A stretch of 64,000 bases of DNA from Limimaricola sp. Lineage in GTDB: Bacteria; Pseudomonadota; Alphaproteobacteria; Rhodobacterales; Rhodobacteraceae. Position 1 is the stretch's first letter. Every line of letters starts with the position of its first letter. A model generated the notes under the pieces. The model did no database searches. It was not told where the DNA came from and was given only the letters and a program-made list of their open reading frames with translations. The position numbers and the translations under genes were made by a program. Below, one piece after another: positions 21,413-30,964 of this stretch. Location: positions 682,001-746,000 of the forward strand of contig NZ_WGLM01000005.1 of the NCBI RefSeq assembly GCF_016125575.1, in the 5' to 3' direction.

Positions 21413-21811
21413 TTACACCGTTGGTATGTGCTGCGCGCCGCAATCGGCGACGGTCACTTCGGCGTCTATCGTTCGCGAGCCCTGAGGCAGGGCTGCCGAG
21501 ATGGTGTAAACAGCATCCGCGCGCCAGATTCCAGCCTCTTCAGACACCTGAGTTCGTACATGTCGGGCAAAACCAAAGCCCCTGATCAACGTGTACTGTG
21601 CGGCTGCGCATTCCGCGTATTTCGTCACCGCCCGCGGATCGGAGGTGCCGCGCATCGCTACCTTGAACCGCACCAGATCGCCATCCAGAAGTTCGGTCCG
21701 GATGCCCATGTAGTCGGGTGAGCCCGACTGCGGGGTCGTCTGCGCCGGGTCTTGCGGCGCGGCACATCCCGCCAGCGCCAGCGCCAGTGCCACTGAAGCC
21801 ACGCCACGCAC
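21413..21811 (-). CDS. Putative lipoprotein between nuoG and nuoH
   Basis: A small exported protein of 132 residues if translation begins at GTG 21809-21811, eight bases after the nuoG stop. The N-terminus [19 protein letters not shown] is a lipoprotein signal with lipobox LAGC. The mature part includes [40 protein letters not shown] and ends in [12 protein letters not shown], with two cysteines that could form a disulphide. The frame is open further back to 21865, inside nuoG, but the signal peptide would then be buried. Rhodobacteraceae nuo clusters often carry such small frames. Function not recognised. Confidence 0.7.
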   Translation of the reverse strand: MRGVASVALALALAGCAAPQDPAQTTPQSGSPDYMGIRTELLDGDLVRFKVAMRGTSDPRAVTKYAECAAAQYTLIRGFGFARHVRTQVSEEAGIWRADAVYTISAALPQGSRTIDAEVTVADCGAQHIPTV

Positions 21812-21818
21812 CCCCGCC

Positions 21819-23840
21819 CTACTCTGCCGCCAGCCTCTGCCCGGCCCGTGCGGCGGCCGCCGCACTCAACTCCGCCATCAGGCGCGATGCGCGCGCGATC
21901 GGGTTGGTCAGGTAGAAGTCACGCAAAGCAGTGCGGAAATCAGCCTTGCCCAGCGTCGCCAGCGGCAGCGGCTGCCAGTCATTCTCGGGCACATCGTCGA
22001 TCCGCGCGAGATGCGGATGCGCCGCGACCAGCGCCCGGCGAAGTTGCGCAAGGCTGTCCCAGGCAAGTGTCGCGCCCAGTTCCGCCGATAGCGCACGCAG
22101 AATCGCCCAGTTTTCCTTCGCCTCGCCCGGCGGGAAGCCGGCGCGGAGCGCCAGTTGTGGCCGCCCCTCGGTATTGACGAAAAGGCCGTTTTCTTCGGTA
22201 TAAGCCGCAGCTGGCAGGATGATGTCGGCCCGGTGCGCCCCGCGGTCGCCGTGGCTGCCTTGATAAATCACGAAGGCCCCCGCGGCCACTTCAACTTCGT
22301 CGGCACCAAGGTTGAAAACCACCTCGGCCCCGTCCAGCGCGGCCTCCATGCCGCCCTCGGTCACGGCGCCGACATCCAGTGCCCCGACGCGCGAGGCGGC
22401 AATATGCAGGATCAGAAGGCCCGAATTGGAATTCTCGGCCAGCCGCATCGCATGGGCCAGCACCGCTACGCCATCGGCCTCGGTCAGCGCGCCCTGCCCC
22501 ACGATCACCAGCGATTTCTTCGCCTTGGTCTCGTCGCTGATGCTCTGGTTGGAGAGCGTTTCCAGCGCGGCACGATCCGTGCCGACATGAACGTAGTCAT
22601 AGGTCAGGTCCACCGCCGGGCCGACCACCCCGATCGTGGCGCCACGGCTCCACGCCTTGCGCAGGCGGGCGTTCAGCACCGGCATTTCGGTCCGCGGGTC
22701 GGTGCCGATCAGCTGGATCATCTCGGCGTCGTCGATATCCTCGATCCGCGCCGTGCCAACATAGGCCGAACGGTTACCGGCGGGCAGCTTTGCGCCATCG
22801 GTGCGGGATTCCACATGTCCGCCCATGCCTTCGATCAGCGCCTTGAGGCTGAAGGCCGCCTCGACCGGGGCCAGATCACCCACGAGGCCTGCCACCTTCT
22901 TGCCCTTCATTGCCGCCGCGGCTGCGGCCAGCGCCTCGCCCCAGCTTGCCTTGCGCAGCTTGCCGGCTTCGCGGATGTAGGGCACGTCAAGGCGCTGGCG
23001 CCGCAAGCCATCCCAGACAAACCGCGTCTTGTCGGAAATCCATTCCTCGTTCACGCCGTCATTGTTGCGCGGCAGGATGCGCATGACTTCGCGGCCCTTG
23101 GTATCAACACGGATATTGCTGCCCATCGCGTCCATCACGTCGATGGTCTCGGTCTTGGTCAGCTCCCAAGGCCGGGCGGTAAAGGCGTAAGGCTTGGACA
23201 CAAGCGCGCCCACCGGGCACAGGTCGATGATGTTGCCCTGCAGGTTCGAGGCCAGCGTTTCGCCAAGATAGCTTGTAATCTCACTGTCCTCACCGCGGCC
23301 GGTCTGGCCCATCTGGGTGATGCCAGCAACCTCGGTGGTGAATCGCACACAGCGGGTGCAGGAAATGCAGCGCGTCATGTGCGTCTCGACCAGCGGGCCA
23401 AGATCCAGATCCTCGGCGGCGCGCTTGGCCTCGCGGAAGCGGCTGAAATCCACGCCGTAGGCCATTGCCTGATCCTGCAGGTCGCACTCGCCACCCTGAT
23501 CGCAGATCGGACAGTCCAGCGGATGGTTGATCAGCAGGAATTCCATCACGCCCTCGCGGGCTTTTTTGACCATCGGACTGTTGGTCTTGACGACAGGCGG
23601 CTGTCCTTCCGGACCGGGCCGCAGGTCCTTGACCTGCATAGCGCAAGAGGCGGTCGGTTTGGGCGGGCCGCCCACGACCTCGACCAGGCACATCCGGCAG
23701 TTGCCCGCGATCGACAGCCGCTCGTGATAGCAAAAGCGCGGCACCTCGATCCCCGCGGCCTCGCAGGCCTGAATCAGGGTCATCGCCCCGGGCACTTCCA
23801 GTTCGTTGCCGTCGATGATGATTTTCTTCAGATCGGACAT
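21819..23840 (-). CDS. nuoG: NADH-quinone oxidoreductase subunit G
   Basis: A 673-residue peripheral subunit. The N-terminal part carries a [2Fe-2S] ferredoxin domain, a His-containing cluster motif and two [4Fe-4S] sites: [16 protein letters not shown] and [11 protein letters not shown] are visible. The remainder is a degenerate molybdopterin oxidoreductase fold without cofactor. It begins [20 protein letters not shown] at 23840; an in-frame extension to 23939 is unlike NuoG. The 144-base gap upstream contains a perfect hairpin CAGGCG-N4-CGCCTG at 23865-23880, without a T run. Confidence 0.95.
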   Translation of the reverse strand: MSDLKKIIIDGNELEVPGAMTLIQACEAAGIEVPRFCYHERLSIAGNCRMCLVEVVGGPPKPTASCAMQVKDLRPGPEGQPPVVKTNSPMVKKAREGVMEFLLINHPLDCPICDQGGECDLQDQAMAYGVDFSRFREAKRAAEDLDLGPLVETHMTRCISCTRCVRFTTEVAGITQMGQTGRGEDSEITSYLGETLASNLQGNIIDLCPVGALVSKPYAFTARPWELTKTETIDVMDAMGSNIRVDTKGREVMRILPRNNDGVNEEWISDKTRFVWDGLRRQRLDVPYIREAGKLRKASWGEALAAAAAAMKGKKVAGLVGDLAPVEAAFSLKALIEGMGGHVESRTDGAKLPAGNRSAYVGTARIEDIDDAEMIQLIGTDPRTEMPVLNARLRKAWSRGATIGVVGPAVDLTYDYVHVGTDRAALETLSNQSISDETKAKKSLVIVGQGALTEADGVAVLAHAMRLAENSNSGLLILHIAASRVGALDVGAVTEGGMEAALDGAEVVFNLGADEVEVAAGAFVIYQGSHGDRGAHRADIILPAAAYTEENGLFVNTEGRPQLALRAGFPPGEAKENWAILRALSAELGATLAWDSLAQLRRALVAAHPHLARIDDVPENDWQPLPLATLGKADFRTALRDFYLTNPIARASRLMAELSAAAAARAGQRLAAE

Positions 23841-23984
23841 GGCCAGCCTATCGTTATCAGCGCCCAGGCGTCCGCGCCTGTTTGCGCAACCGTCGCGGGG
23901 TTCTAACGCGGCTCGTCGCGCGATGCCAGCCGTGATCATGCCGCACTGCCGCGAAAATCACGCCTTTTGGGCCCGCCACGCGCC

Positions 23985-24380
23985 TTAGCGTAACAGCCCG
24001 CCCAGCGTGGTGCCCGCCGCCATCTGCGCACGGCCGACCGCGCAATAGCTTTCGGCATCACCGTCGACCGTACCCAGATCGCGCAGCTGTGCGCGGCCCA
24101 CGTCCTCCAGTCGCGCCTTCTCGGCCTTGTCTTTCACGTAGGCGTTGATCTCGTCGTCAGAATAGCCCAACGCGCGCGCCTGACGCTTGAGATCCTCAAG
24201 GTAGAAATAGCCGCGGATCATCCGCACCGAGAGGCTGGGGCACTTGTCCCCGATCTCGATAGCCATGCCTGCGGTGATCAGCCCGTCGCGGATCGCCGGC
24301 TGGTCTTTTAGCGGAATATCCGCCCGCGCCGCCGCGCCCATCGCCAGCACCGCCAGCACTGCAAATCCTGCCTGTTTCAT
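23985..24380 (-). CDS. Exported protein of the DUF5333 type
   Basis: A 131-residue protein with a cleavable signal peptide (MKQAGFAVLAVLAMGAAARA, cleavage after ARA) and a helical mature part, including KCPSLSVRMIRGYFYLEDLK, ALGYSDDEINAYVKDKAEK and ESYCAVGRAQMAAGTTLGGL. Two cysteines flank the helices and may pair. It resembles small Rhodobacteraceae proteins labelled DUF5333; function unknown. ATG 24380 is chosen over 24392 because GGAG lies eight bases before it. It lies between nuoF and nuoG on the same strand. Confidence 0.75.
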   Translation of the reverse strand: MKQAGFAVLAVLAMGAAARADIPLKDQPAIRDGLITAGMAIEIGDKCPSLSVRMIRGYFYLEDLKRQARALGYSDDEINAYVKDKAEKARLEDVGRAQLRDLGTVDGDAESYCAVGRAQMAAGTTLGGLLR

Positions 24381-24428
24381 CGCCTGCTCCATGGCTTTTC
24401 AGCCTTCGACATCGGCGCGCACGTGCTG

Positions 24429-24890
24429 TTATGCAATAACGCCCGGCTCTGCGGCGCCCGGCCAGCTCCAGTCGAAGGCCGCCGGCCCCGGACCTTCGGC
24501 GGAAAGCCGCGCCAGCCGCGCAAGCCCCTCTTCCAGCGTCGGGCGGTGGCCATCGGGCACCCACCACATCACGAAATGGTGTTCGCCCAGAACTTCGAAC
24601 CATGCCGCACGACGGTCCAGAAAGCGGCGATGCAGGGTGTCGAAGACGAAACGGCGCAAGCTTGGCAGGTCGTCCCACACCGTGAGATTCGCCACGAATC
24701 GTGGATCGCCGCCGATCTTGGTCTCGGTATTGCCGGTGCCGGGCTCGCCCGAGCCCTCCATCATCCAGACGAAGCCGGGCATCCGTTTGCCCAGCCCGTT
24801 AACCTTGTCCAACGCCGCCATGAACTCGGCCACGCGCGGATCATCCGTGTCGGCCACCAGCCGCCCGATGTTCAACTCGGCAAGGTGCAT
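24429..24890 (-). CDS. DUF3291 family protein
   Basis: A 153-residue soluble protein starting MHLAELNIGRLVADTDDPRV. Blocks MEGSGEPGTGNTETKIGGDP, VANLTVWDDLPSLRRFVF and FLDRRAAWFEVLGEHHFVMW fit DUF3291, a family related to the dimeric alpha-beta barrel (antibiotic biosynthesis monooxygenase-like) fold. The reaction, if any, is unknown. It is embedded between nuoF and nuoG with a GC-rich repeat just upstream, which suggests it entered as a separate module. Confidence 0.75.
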   Translation of the reverse strand: MHLAELNIGRLVADTDDPRVAEFMAALDKVNGLGKRMPGFVWMMEGSGEPGTGNTETKIGGDPRFVANLTVWDDLPSLRRFVFDTLHRRFLDRRAAWFEVLGEHHFVMWWVPDGHRPTLEEGLARLARLSAEGPGPAAFDWSWPGAAEPGVIA

Positions 24891-24899
24891 TTCGGCGCC

Positions 24900-24960
24900 C
24901 TTCTTCTGGCCTCAAATACTCCCGGGGGGAGCGCGCCAGCGCGGGGGGCGGAGCCCCCCT
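24900..24960 (+). repeat. GC-rich dispersed repeat, copy 2
   Basis: It begins TTCTTCTGGCCTCAAATACT, then a CCCGGGGGG run, a short hairpin GCGC-GCCA-GCGC and a terminal hairpin GGGGGGC-GGA-GCCCCCC. It fills the 68-base gap between the nuoF stop and the DUF3291 start, so it lies inside the nuo transcription unit. The head is nearly identical to copy 1. Confidence 0.75.
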
Positions 24961-26245
24961 ACTCGGCTGCGATGGCCGTGCCGCGCTTGTGCTTGATACG
25001 GTCCTCGATCTCGTCGCGGAATTGGCGGATCAGGCCCTGGATCGGCCAGGCCGCGGCATCGCCCAGCGCGCAGATCGTGTGGCCCTCGACCTGCTTGGTC
25101 ACGTCGAACAGCATGTCGATTTCCTCGATGCTGGCATCACCCGTCACCAGCCGCTCCATCACCCGCATCATCCAGCCGGTGCCTTCGCGGCAAGGCGTGC
25201 ACTGGCCGCAGCTTTCATGCTTGTAGAACTTCGCCAGCCGCCAGATCGCCTTCACCATGTCGACAGACTGGTCCATCACGATCACCGCCGCGGTGCCAAG
25301 GCCTGAGCGCTGCTCGCGCAGCCAGTCGAAATCCATGATCGCGTCGTCCATTTGCTCGGCGCGCAGCACCGGCACCGACGACCCACCCGGGATCACCGCC
25401 TTGAGGTTCTTCCAGCCACCGCGGATACCACCGCAATGCTTGTCGATCAGTTCCTTGAACGGGATCGACATTGCCTCTTCCACGACACAAGGATTGTTGA
25501 CGTGGCCCGAGATGGCGAAAACCTTGGTGCCGGTGTTGTTGGGCCGGCCGAACCCCGCAAACCACGTGGCGCCACGACGCAAGATCGTCGGCACGACAGC
25601 AATCGATTCGACGTTGTTGACCGTGGTGGGGCTGCCGTAAAGGCCGGAGCCTGCCGGGAATGGCGGCTTCATCCGCGGCATGCCCTTCTTGCCTTCGAGG
25701 CTTTCCAGAAGGGCGGTTTCCTCGCCGCAGATATAGGCGCCCGCGCCGTGGTGCAGGTAAAGGTCGAAATCCCAGCCCGACTTGCAGGCGTTCTTGCCGA
25801 TCAGGCCGGCGTCATAGGCTTCGTCGATGGCGGCCTGCAGGGCCTCCTTCTCGCGGATGTATTCGCCGCGGATGTAGATGTAGCAGGCATGCGCCCCCAT
25901 CGCGAAGGACGCGATCAGGCACCCTTCGACCAGCGTATGCGGGTCGTTGCGCATGATCTCGCGGTCCTTGCAGGTGCCCGGCTCGGATTCGTCGGCATTG
26001 ACCACGAGGTAGGCCGGACGCCCGTCGCTTTCCTTCGGCATGAAAGACCATTTCAGCCCGGTCGGGAAGCCCGCGCCGCCGCGCCCGCGCAGCCCGCTGG
26101 CCTTCATCTCGGTGACGATCCAGTCGCGCCCCTTGGCGAGGATTTCCTTCGTGCCGTCCCACTGGCCGCGGGCCAGCGCCCCTTTCAGGCTGCGGTCGTG
26201 CATCCCGTAGAGGTTGGTGAAGATACGGTCCTGATCCTTGAGCAT
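24959..26245 (-). CDS. nuoF: NADH-quinone oxidoreductase subunit F
   Basis: A 428-residue peripheral subunit that binds FMN and NADH and holds [4Fe-4S] cluster N3. The glycine-rich nucleotide site reads [20 protein letters not shown] (about 53-72), FMN contacts lie in [15 protein letters not shown], and the cluster motif is [15 protein letters not shown] near residue 345. Ends close to the GC-rich repeat. Gap to the small DUF5337-like gene upstream is three bases. Confidence 0.96.
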   Translation of the reverse strand: MLKDQDRIFTNLYGMHDRSLKGALARGQWDGTKEILAKGRDWIVTEMKASGLRGRGGAGFPTGLKWSFMPKESDGRPAYLVVNADESEPGTCKDREIMRNDPHTLVEGCLIASFAMGAHACYIYIRGEYIREKEALQAAIDEAYDAGLIGKNACKSGWDFDLYLHHGAGAYICGEETALLESLEGKKGMPRMKPPFPAGSGLYGSPTTVNNVESIAVVPTILRRGATWFAGFGRPNNTGTKVFAISGHVNNPCVVEEAMSIPFKELIDKHCGGIRGGWKNLKAVIPGGSSVPVLRAEQMDDAIMDFDWLREQRSGLGTAAVIVMDQSVDMVKAIWRLAKFYKHESCGQCTPCREGTGWMMRVMERLVTGDASIEEIDMLFDVTKQVEGHTICALGDAAAWPIQGLIRQFRDEIEDRIKHKRGTAIAAE

Positions 26246-26248
26246 CGT

Positions 26249-26464
26249 CTAGTCCTCGTCGTTCCGGCGTGCGCGCCAGAGCTGATATGTCAACCACAGG
26301 GCCCAGATGAACCCCGCAAGCGCAATGAGGTCAAACAGCGCACGCGTCCGGTTGTCCAGCCCCAACCAGCCACCAATCGCCGTTGCGGCGATCCAGAACA
26401 GGCCGACCCCGGCCATGACCAAAGCCGCGCGGCGCCCGGCGCGCGCCGTGGATGTGTCCGTCAT
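26249..26464 (-). CDS. Small membrane protein, DUF5337-like
   Basis: 71 residues with two hydrophobic segments (about 13-33 and 42-60) separated by LGLDNRTRA, and a charged tail RARRNDED. It resembles the Rhodobacterales DUF5337 family of small membrane proteins. It sits three bases from nuoF and 43 bases after the helix-hairpin-helix protein, so it is expressed with the complex I genes. Role unknown; an assembly factor for the membrane arm is only a guess. Confidence 0.7.
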   Translation of the reverse strand: MTDTSTARAGRRAALVMAGVGLFWIAATAIGGWLGLDNRTRALFDLIALAGFIWALWLTYQLWRARRNDED

Positions 26465-26507
26465 GCGTCCTTCTCCCGTCGTCCCGCGGGGGCGGAAGCT
26501 CTACCTG

Positions 26508-27155
26508 TCAGTAGACATCGCCCTTCTTCACGCGGCCGGAAAACTCCGTCTCGCCCCCGGAGGCAAGAACCTTGGCCTGATCGACCCAGCGGTCACGGCT
26601 GACCCGGCCCTTGAAGCCTTCGAGGTTTTCATCGACCCAAGCTACCTCTGTCGCCGTCCAGCCGGCGATCTGGTCGAAATGCCAAACGCCCATGCCATTG
26701 AGCATCTGCGCAAGGCGCGGCCCGATGCCGCGGATCATCTTCAGGTCGTCGCCCGTGGTGCCCTCGCGTGGGCCACTCAGCATCTCGGGCTTGGTCTGCG
26801 GCGTGTTCGCGGCAGGGGCAGGCGCAGCGGCAGGGGCAGGTGCCGGTTCGGGTGCCGGTGCAGGCGCTGCAGGCGCTGCCGGTGCAGGCGTGGGGGCCGC
26901 TTGTGCCGGGGCCACCACGGCGTCATGCCCGCCAGACTGGCGCGCCTTCACCTCGTTCAATGTCGGCAGCTTGCCGCAGAACATCGCCTTGAACAGCAAA
27001 CCGCCAAACACCAGCACGAGCAGGCCCACGAAAATGGCCTGCGTCCATGCGAATCCGCCCAGAAGCACCAGCAGGACAACCGCCAGAACACCGGTCAGCC
27101 CACTCATCACGAAGCACCCAAGGGTGCAACGCAGATTACCTGTCGTCTGTCCCAT
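26508..27155 (-). CDS. Membrane-anchored helix-hairpin-helix domain protein
   Basis: A 215-residue protein. Two membrane segments (about 16-37 and 40-60) are followed by an Ala/Pro-rich linker (about 80-125) and a C-terminal helix-hairpin-helix domain: GDDLKMIRGIGPRLAQMLNG, MGVWHFDQIAGW, WVDENLEGFKGRVSRDRWVD. The domain is the same as the C-terminal extension of NuoE, the next gene upstream; about 42 of 76 hand-aligned positions agree. Databases label such domains flap-endonuclease-like, but no nuclease motif is seen here and a protein-protein or assembly role is more likely in this setting. A GAGGAGG ribosome site precedes ATG 27155. Confidence 0.8.
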   Translation of the reverse strand: MGQTTGNLRCTLGCFVMSGLTGVLAVVLLVLLGGFAWTQAIFVGLLVLVFGGLLFKAMFCGKLPTLNEVKARQSGGHDAVVAPAQAAPTPAPAAPAAPAPAPEPAPAPAAAPAPAANTPQTKPEMLSGPREGTTGDDLKMIRGIGPRLAQMLNGMGVWHFDQIAGWTATEVAWVDENLEGFKGRVSRDRWVDQAKVLASGGETEFSGRVKKGDVY

Positions 27156-27308
27156 CGCGTCTTCCTCCTCAGTCGCGCAAGCGGCGGGCCGCCGGCCGGG
27201 CAGACCCCCGTTGCGCCCTTCTTAGAGGATTTCGGACCTGTCGCACAATCATTCTGACACGGTCCGCGCCCGTTGGCCCGAATCGTTGCGCGAGTGTCGC
27301 GCGCCGCC

Positions 27309-28358
27309 TCAGCCCTTGGCGAGGACCGTCGCCTGCGCGATCCAGTCATCCCGGGTGATCCGTCCCTTGAAGGTCAGCCGGGCATCAACCCAGCAGATTT
27401 CGGCAGGACCCCAGGATGCGATCTGCTCGTAGTGCCAGATACCAAGGTCGTTCAGCATCTTTTCCAGCTTCGGCCCGACACCCGAGATCTTCTTGAGATC
27501 ATCCGCCCCGCCCGCGCGAGGGCCTTTCAGCAGCGCGGGCTCGGCCTCGGGCACCTCGGCAATCGCAACGTCGGCGGGTGCGGGTTTCGCAGCCGCTTTC
27601 GGAGCCGCCTTGGGTGCCGCCTTGGCAGCGGGCTTCGCGGCCTTCGACGGACCGTCGCGCCACGGCGCGCGCAGCGGCACCTCGGTACCGTCAATGCGCT
27701 TGAGCGTGTCACCAACCTCGACCGCCAGCGTCGCGCTGGCATTTAGCGGCGCACGGCCGGCCGCGTGGTCGGCCAACGATGTCAGGCCCGATTTCGGCTC
27801 GGACCCGTAGCGCCCGTTCTGCGGACCGGGCACCGGTACCTTGCCCTCGGCCATCTCGTCGATGATCTCGGCCAGACGCGCAACGGTCAGATCCTCGTAG
27901 TAATCCTTGCCAATCTGGGCCATCGGCGCGTTGGCGCAGGCGCCAAGGCATTCCACCTCTTCCCAGCTGAACTTGCCATCGGCCGACAGCTGGTGCGCCT
28001 TCGGCGCGATCTTTTCCTTGCAAACGCCGATAAGGTCTTCGGCACCACAGATCATGCACGACAGCGTACCGCAGACCTGAATATGCGCCACGCTGCCCAC
28101 CGGCTGAAGCTGGAACATGAAGTAGAATGTTGCCACCTCCAGCGCGCGGATATGCGCCAGACCCAGCATGTCGGCGACATATTCGATGGCCGGACGGCTC
28201 AGCCAGCCTTCCTGCTCCTGCGCGCGCCAGAGCAGCGGGATGATCGCGCTGGCCTGACGGCCCTCTGGATACTTCGCGATCTGCGCCTCGGCCCATGCAA
28301 GGTTGGCGGGCGTAAAGGCAAAGGATTCGGGCTGGTCAGGGTGCAGGCGGCGCAGCAT
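27309..28358 (-). CDS. nuoE: NADH-quinone oxidoreductase subunit E with C-terminal helix-hairpin-helix extension
   Basis: A 349-residue protein; the canonical NuoE is about 165-240. Residues 1-165 are the thioredoxin-like [2Fe-2S] (N1a) domain with [14 protein letters not shown] and [12 protein letters not shown]. Then come a spacer (about 166-250) with an Ala/Lys/Pro-rich stretch of repeated AAPKAAPK type, and a C-terminal helix-hairpin-helix domain (about 270-349): [45 protein letters not shown]. The same domain ends the next gene. ATG 28358 was chosen because homologues begin [20 protein letters not shown]; the frame extends to 28397. Such extended NuoE proteins occur in Rhodobacteraceae. 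Confidence 0.94.
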   Translation of the reverse strand: MLRRLHPDQPESFAFTPANLAWAEAQIAKYPEGRQASAIIPLLWRAQEQEGWLSRPAIEYVADMLGLAHIRALEVATFYFMFQLQPVGSVAHIQVCGTLSCMICGAEDLIGVCKEKIAPKAHQLSADGKFSWEEVECLGACANAPMAQIGKDYYEDLTVARLAEIIDEMAEGKVPVPGPQNGRYGSEPKSGLTSLADHAAGRAPLNASATLAVEVGDTLKRIDGTEVPLRAPWRDGPSKAAKPAAKAAPKAAPKAAAKPAPADVAIAEVPEAEPALLKGPRAGGADDLKKISGVGPKLEKMLNDLGIWHYEQIASWGPAEICWVDARLTFKGRITRDDWIAQATVLAKG

Positions 28359-28432
28359 CGGTCTAGGCTCCGGGCGTTCAGGGGGGCGCAGGCCCACGGC
28401 CCCGCCCCCGATGGTCAGTCTCTTGTTTGGGC

Positions 28433-28708
28433 TCAGCTACAGCCGTTGCCCACCAGTTTCATCGTGCCGTCCGGTTCAAGCGTCACTTCGCCGGCAGCGT
28501 AAAGGGCGGCAACAGCAGCCTTGACCTCTTCGGCGGTCAGGCCGGACGCCTTTTGAACCGCGTCGCCATTCTGCACGGTCACAACACAGCCCGCGTCCAC
28601 GATCGCGGCACGCAGCTTGTCGGCGGGCGCCTCGTCGGCCCGGGCAAGAACCGGCATCATCGCGCTCAGCACGGCGATGGCGAGGGTCGGGGCAAGTTTC
28701 AATTTCAT
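28433..28708 (-). CDS. Small exported protein between nuoD and nuoE
   Basis: A 91-residue protein with signal peptide [20 protein letters not shown] (cleavage after ARA) and a short mature domain [40 protein letters not shown], ending in MKLVGNGCS. Two cysteines (VDAGC and NGCS) may be linked. Not assigned to a known family by me. A GC-rich gap of 115 bases upstream of its start holds overlapping palindromes (28779-28805) that may be a promoter or operator for it. Confidence 0.7.
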   Translation of the reverse strand: MKLKLAPTLAIAVLSAMMPVLARADEAPADKLRAAIVDAGCVVTVQNGDAVQKASGLTAEEVKAAVAALYAAGEVTLEPDGTMKLVGNGCS

Positions 28709-28778
28709 CTCGGTCGTTCCTGTTCTCGTTCGCGCTCCGGTGCAGCGCCGGGGTCTTTCCGGTTGTTCCGCATATGGG

Positions 28779-28805
28779 TCAAACCGGTTTGATAACCAAT
28801 ATCAA
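28779..28805. promoter_or_regulatory. Overlapping palindromes upstream of the small exported protein
   Basis: A perfect 14-base palindrome TCAAACCGGTTTGA (28779-28792) overlaps a second inverted repeat TTGATA-N5-TATCAA (28789-28805). On the minus strand TTGGTT, 17 bases and CATATG could make a -35/-10 pair inside them, reading towards nuoE. They lie between nuoD and the 91-residue gene in an otherwise very GC-rich area, and look like a repressor operator over an internal promoter. Confidence 0.45.
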
Positions 28806-28823
28806 CGTCCCCGCGCCGCCCTA

Positions 28824-30062
28824 CTAGCGGTCAATCTCGCCGAACACCACGTCGAGCGAGCCGATGATCGCGGCGACATCGGCCAGCTGATGGCCGGAGG
28901 CCACATGGTCCATCGCCTGAAGGTGAAGGTAGCCCGGCGCGCGCAGCTTGGCGCGGTACGGCTTGTTGGTGCCATCGGCCACGAGGTAGACGCCGAACTC
29001 GCCTTTTGGCGCTTCGACCGCGGCATAGACTTCGCCCGCGGGCACGTGGAATCCTTCGGTGTACAGCTTGAAGTGATGGATCAGCGCCTCCATCGAGGTT
29101 TTCATCTCGCCGCGTGTTGGCGGTGCCATCTTGCCGCGGGCCATCACCTCGCCCTTTTCCACCCGCAGCTTGGCGCAGGCCTGCCGGATGATGTGGGTCG
29201 ACTGACGCATCTCTTCCATCCGGCACAGGTAGCGATCATAGCAGTCGCCGTTCTTGCCGACCGGAATCTGGAACTCGAACTCGTCATAGCACTCGTAAGG
29301 CTGCGCGCGCCGCAGGTCCCAGGCCAGACCCGAACCGCGCACCATCACGCCCGAAAAGCCCCATTCCTGAATCTCGGTCTCATTGACCACGCCGATATCG
29401 ACGTTGCGCTGCTTGAAGATGCGGTTCTCGGTCAGCAGACCGTCGATGTCGTCCAGCACCTTGGGGAATTCCACCGCCCATTGATCGATATCCTCGACCA
29501 ATTGATCGGGCAGGTCTTGATGCACACCGCCGGGACGGAAATAGGCCGCGTGCAGGCGCGCGCCGCAGGCCCGTTCATAGAACACCATCAGCTTCTCGCG
29601 TTCCTCGAAGCCCCAGAGCGGCGGTGTCAGCGCGCCCACGTCCATGGCTTGCGTGGTGACGTTCAGCAGGTGGTTCAGCACCCGGCCAATCTCGGAGTAA
29701 AGCACTCGGATCAGGCTGGCGCGGCGCGGCACCGGCGTGCCGGTCAGCTTCTCGATCGCCAGGCACCAGGCATGTTCCTGGTTCATCGGCGCCACGTAAT
29801 CGAGCCGGTCGAAATAGGGCAGGTTCTGCAGGTAGGTGCGGCTTTCCATCAGCTTTTCGGTGCCGCGATGCAGCAGGCCGATATGCGGATCGCAGCGTTC
29901 CACGATCTCGCCGTCCAGCTCCAGCACAAGGCGCAGCACGCCGTGCGCGGCGGGGTGCTGCGGCCCGAAGTTGATGTTGAAGTTGCGGATCTTCTGCTCG
30001 CCCGTCTGCGCGTCGGTCGAGCCGTCGTCGTAAGTGTTGACCCGGATATCGCCGTCCATCAT
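28824..30062 (-). CDS. nuoD: NADH-quinone oxidoreductase subunit D
   Basis: A 412-residue peripheral subunit (49 kDa equivalent) that forms the quinone-binding site with NuoB. Key segments: [40 protein letters not shown] and the C-terminal VFGEIDR. NuoC and NuoD are separate here. Two adjacent ATGs (30060-30062, 30057-30059) overlap the stop of the sulfotransferase gene (ATGA); either may be used. Confidence 0.95.
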   Translation of the reverse strand: MMDGDIRVNTYDDGSTDAQTGEQKIRNFNINFGPQHPAAHGVLRLVLELDGEIVERCDPHIGLLHRGTEKLMESRTYLQNLPYFDRLDYVAPMNQEHAWCLAIEKLTGTPVPRRASLIRVLYSEIGRVLNHLLNVTTQAMDVGALTPPLWGFEEREKLMVFYERACGARLHAAYFRPGGVHQDLPDQLVEDIDQWAVEFPKVLDDIDGLLTENRIFKQRNVDIGVVNETEIQEWGFSGVMVRGSGLAWDLRRAQPYECYDEFEFQIPVGKNGDCYDRYLCRMEEMRQSTHIIRQACAKLRVEKGEVMARGKMAPPTRGEMKTSMEALIHHFKLYTEGFHVPAGEVYAAVEAPKGEFGVYLVADGTNKPYRAKLRAPGYLHLQAMDHVASGHQLADVAAIIGSLDVVFGEIDR

Positions 30063-30961
30063 GCGCGTGTCCTCGCTAGGCTGTCCTGCCACTGGGTCGG
30101 CAAAGTGCCGACATTCGCGGCGACCCATTCGTATTGCGGCCGCAAGCGGGTGACCGCCAGCGCCGCGAGTTCGTCATCCATCCGTGCCGCGATGCCTTCG
30201 TGCACGCGGGCGGCATTGGGCGCGGTGTGCGCGATCCCCAGAAAATCGCAGATCCCGCCCCAGCCCTCCGGGTCGTACATCCGCTCGGTGAAGGCGATCT
30301 TCAACGCGCCCTCGGGCACCGCACGGCGCAGCTTCTCGATTGCCGCAACATAATCGCCTCGACTGGCAAGATCGGCATGCCCCGCGCCGCGGCCAAAGGC
30401 GCGCAGACGGTTGTTGGCGGCCTCATCGAAACTTTCCGTCTCGCCCGGCGCGCGCTTGACCATCATCCGGATATGCGACCAGAGCCGCGCCAGCGGGTCG
30501 CGTACAAGGTAGATCACCTTGGCGACCGGGCGCAGCGCCAGCATTCGGGCGAACAGCCCCTCTTCGACCAGCGCATAACTAGGGGTCATGTCGGCCACCA
30601 CGCGCGCCTCGCCAGCGCCATTCGACAGCCAGCGCCAATAGGCGGCATCGGACTCGGCCGTGCGGTCGGTGCCAAGCACCCCGATCAGCCCTTCCATCGC
30701 CTGCACCTGCCGGTCGAGGTTGGCAGCGCGGGCCGCGTTACCGTTCACCGCCGCGCGCGCGGCGTCACGCGCCAACTCGGCTTGGCGGCGGCGCAGGTTG
30801 CGGATCTGTCCCGCCTGCGCGTTCGGCGCGAAGGTGTCCCAGTAATGGGCCTCCTTCACCGCGGGCACATGGGCCTGCGGATGCGCGCGCAGGGCGGCGA
30901 AAAGCCAGGTCGTCCCGGCCTTGGTCGCGCCGACGCAGTAAAGAAGGGCGGGATCGGCCAC
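30059..30961 (-). CDS. Sulfotransferase family protein between nuoC and nuoD
   Basis: A 300-residue protein with a GTG start. The N-terminus [20 protein letters not shown] is the 5'-PSB loop that binds the phosphosulfate donor PAPS, and [20 protein letters not shown] is the 3'-PB loop with the arginine-aspartate-proline motif, so the fold and donor site are intact. These enzymes move a sulfuryl group to a hydroxyl or amine on glycans, lipids or small molecules; the acceptor here is unknown. It begins three bases after the nuoC stop and its stop overlaps the nuoD start, so it is translated as part of the complex I operon, which is not a usual place for such a gene. Confidence 0.88.
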   Translation of the reverse strand: MADPALLYCVGATKAGTTWLFAALRAHPQAHVPAVKEAHYWDTFAPNAQAGQIRNLRRRQAELARDAARAAVNGNAARAANLDRQVQAMEGLIGVLGTDRTAESDAAYWRWLSNGAGEARVVADMTPSYALVEEGLFARMLALRPVAKVIYLVRDPLARLWSHIRMMVKRAPGETESFDEAANNRLRAFGRGAGHADLASRGDYVAAIEKLRRAVPEGALKIAFTERMYDPEGWGGICDFLGIAHTAPNAARVHEGIAARMDDELAALAVTRLRPQYEWVAANVGTLPTQWQDSLARTRA

Positions 30962-30964
30962 GCC

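Noticed and set aside
22155-23906. 583-residue plus-strand frame over nuoG
   Set aside because: nuoG motifs lie on the opposite strand; the frame has no start context or motif.
28789-28805. FNR site
   Set aside because: TTGATA-N5-TATCAA has the half-site sequence but a spacing of 7 between TTGAT and ATCAA instead of 4.
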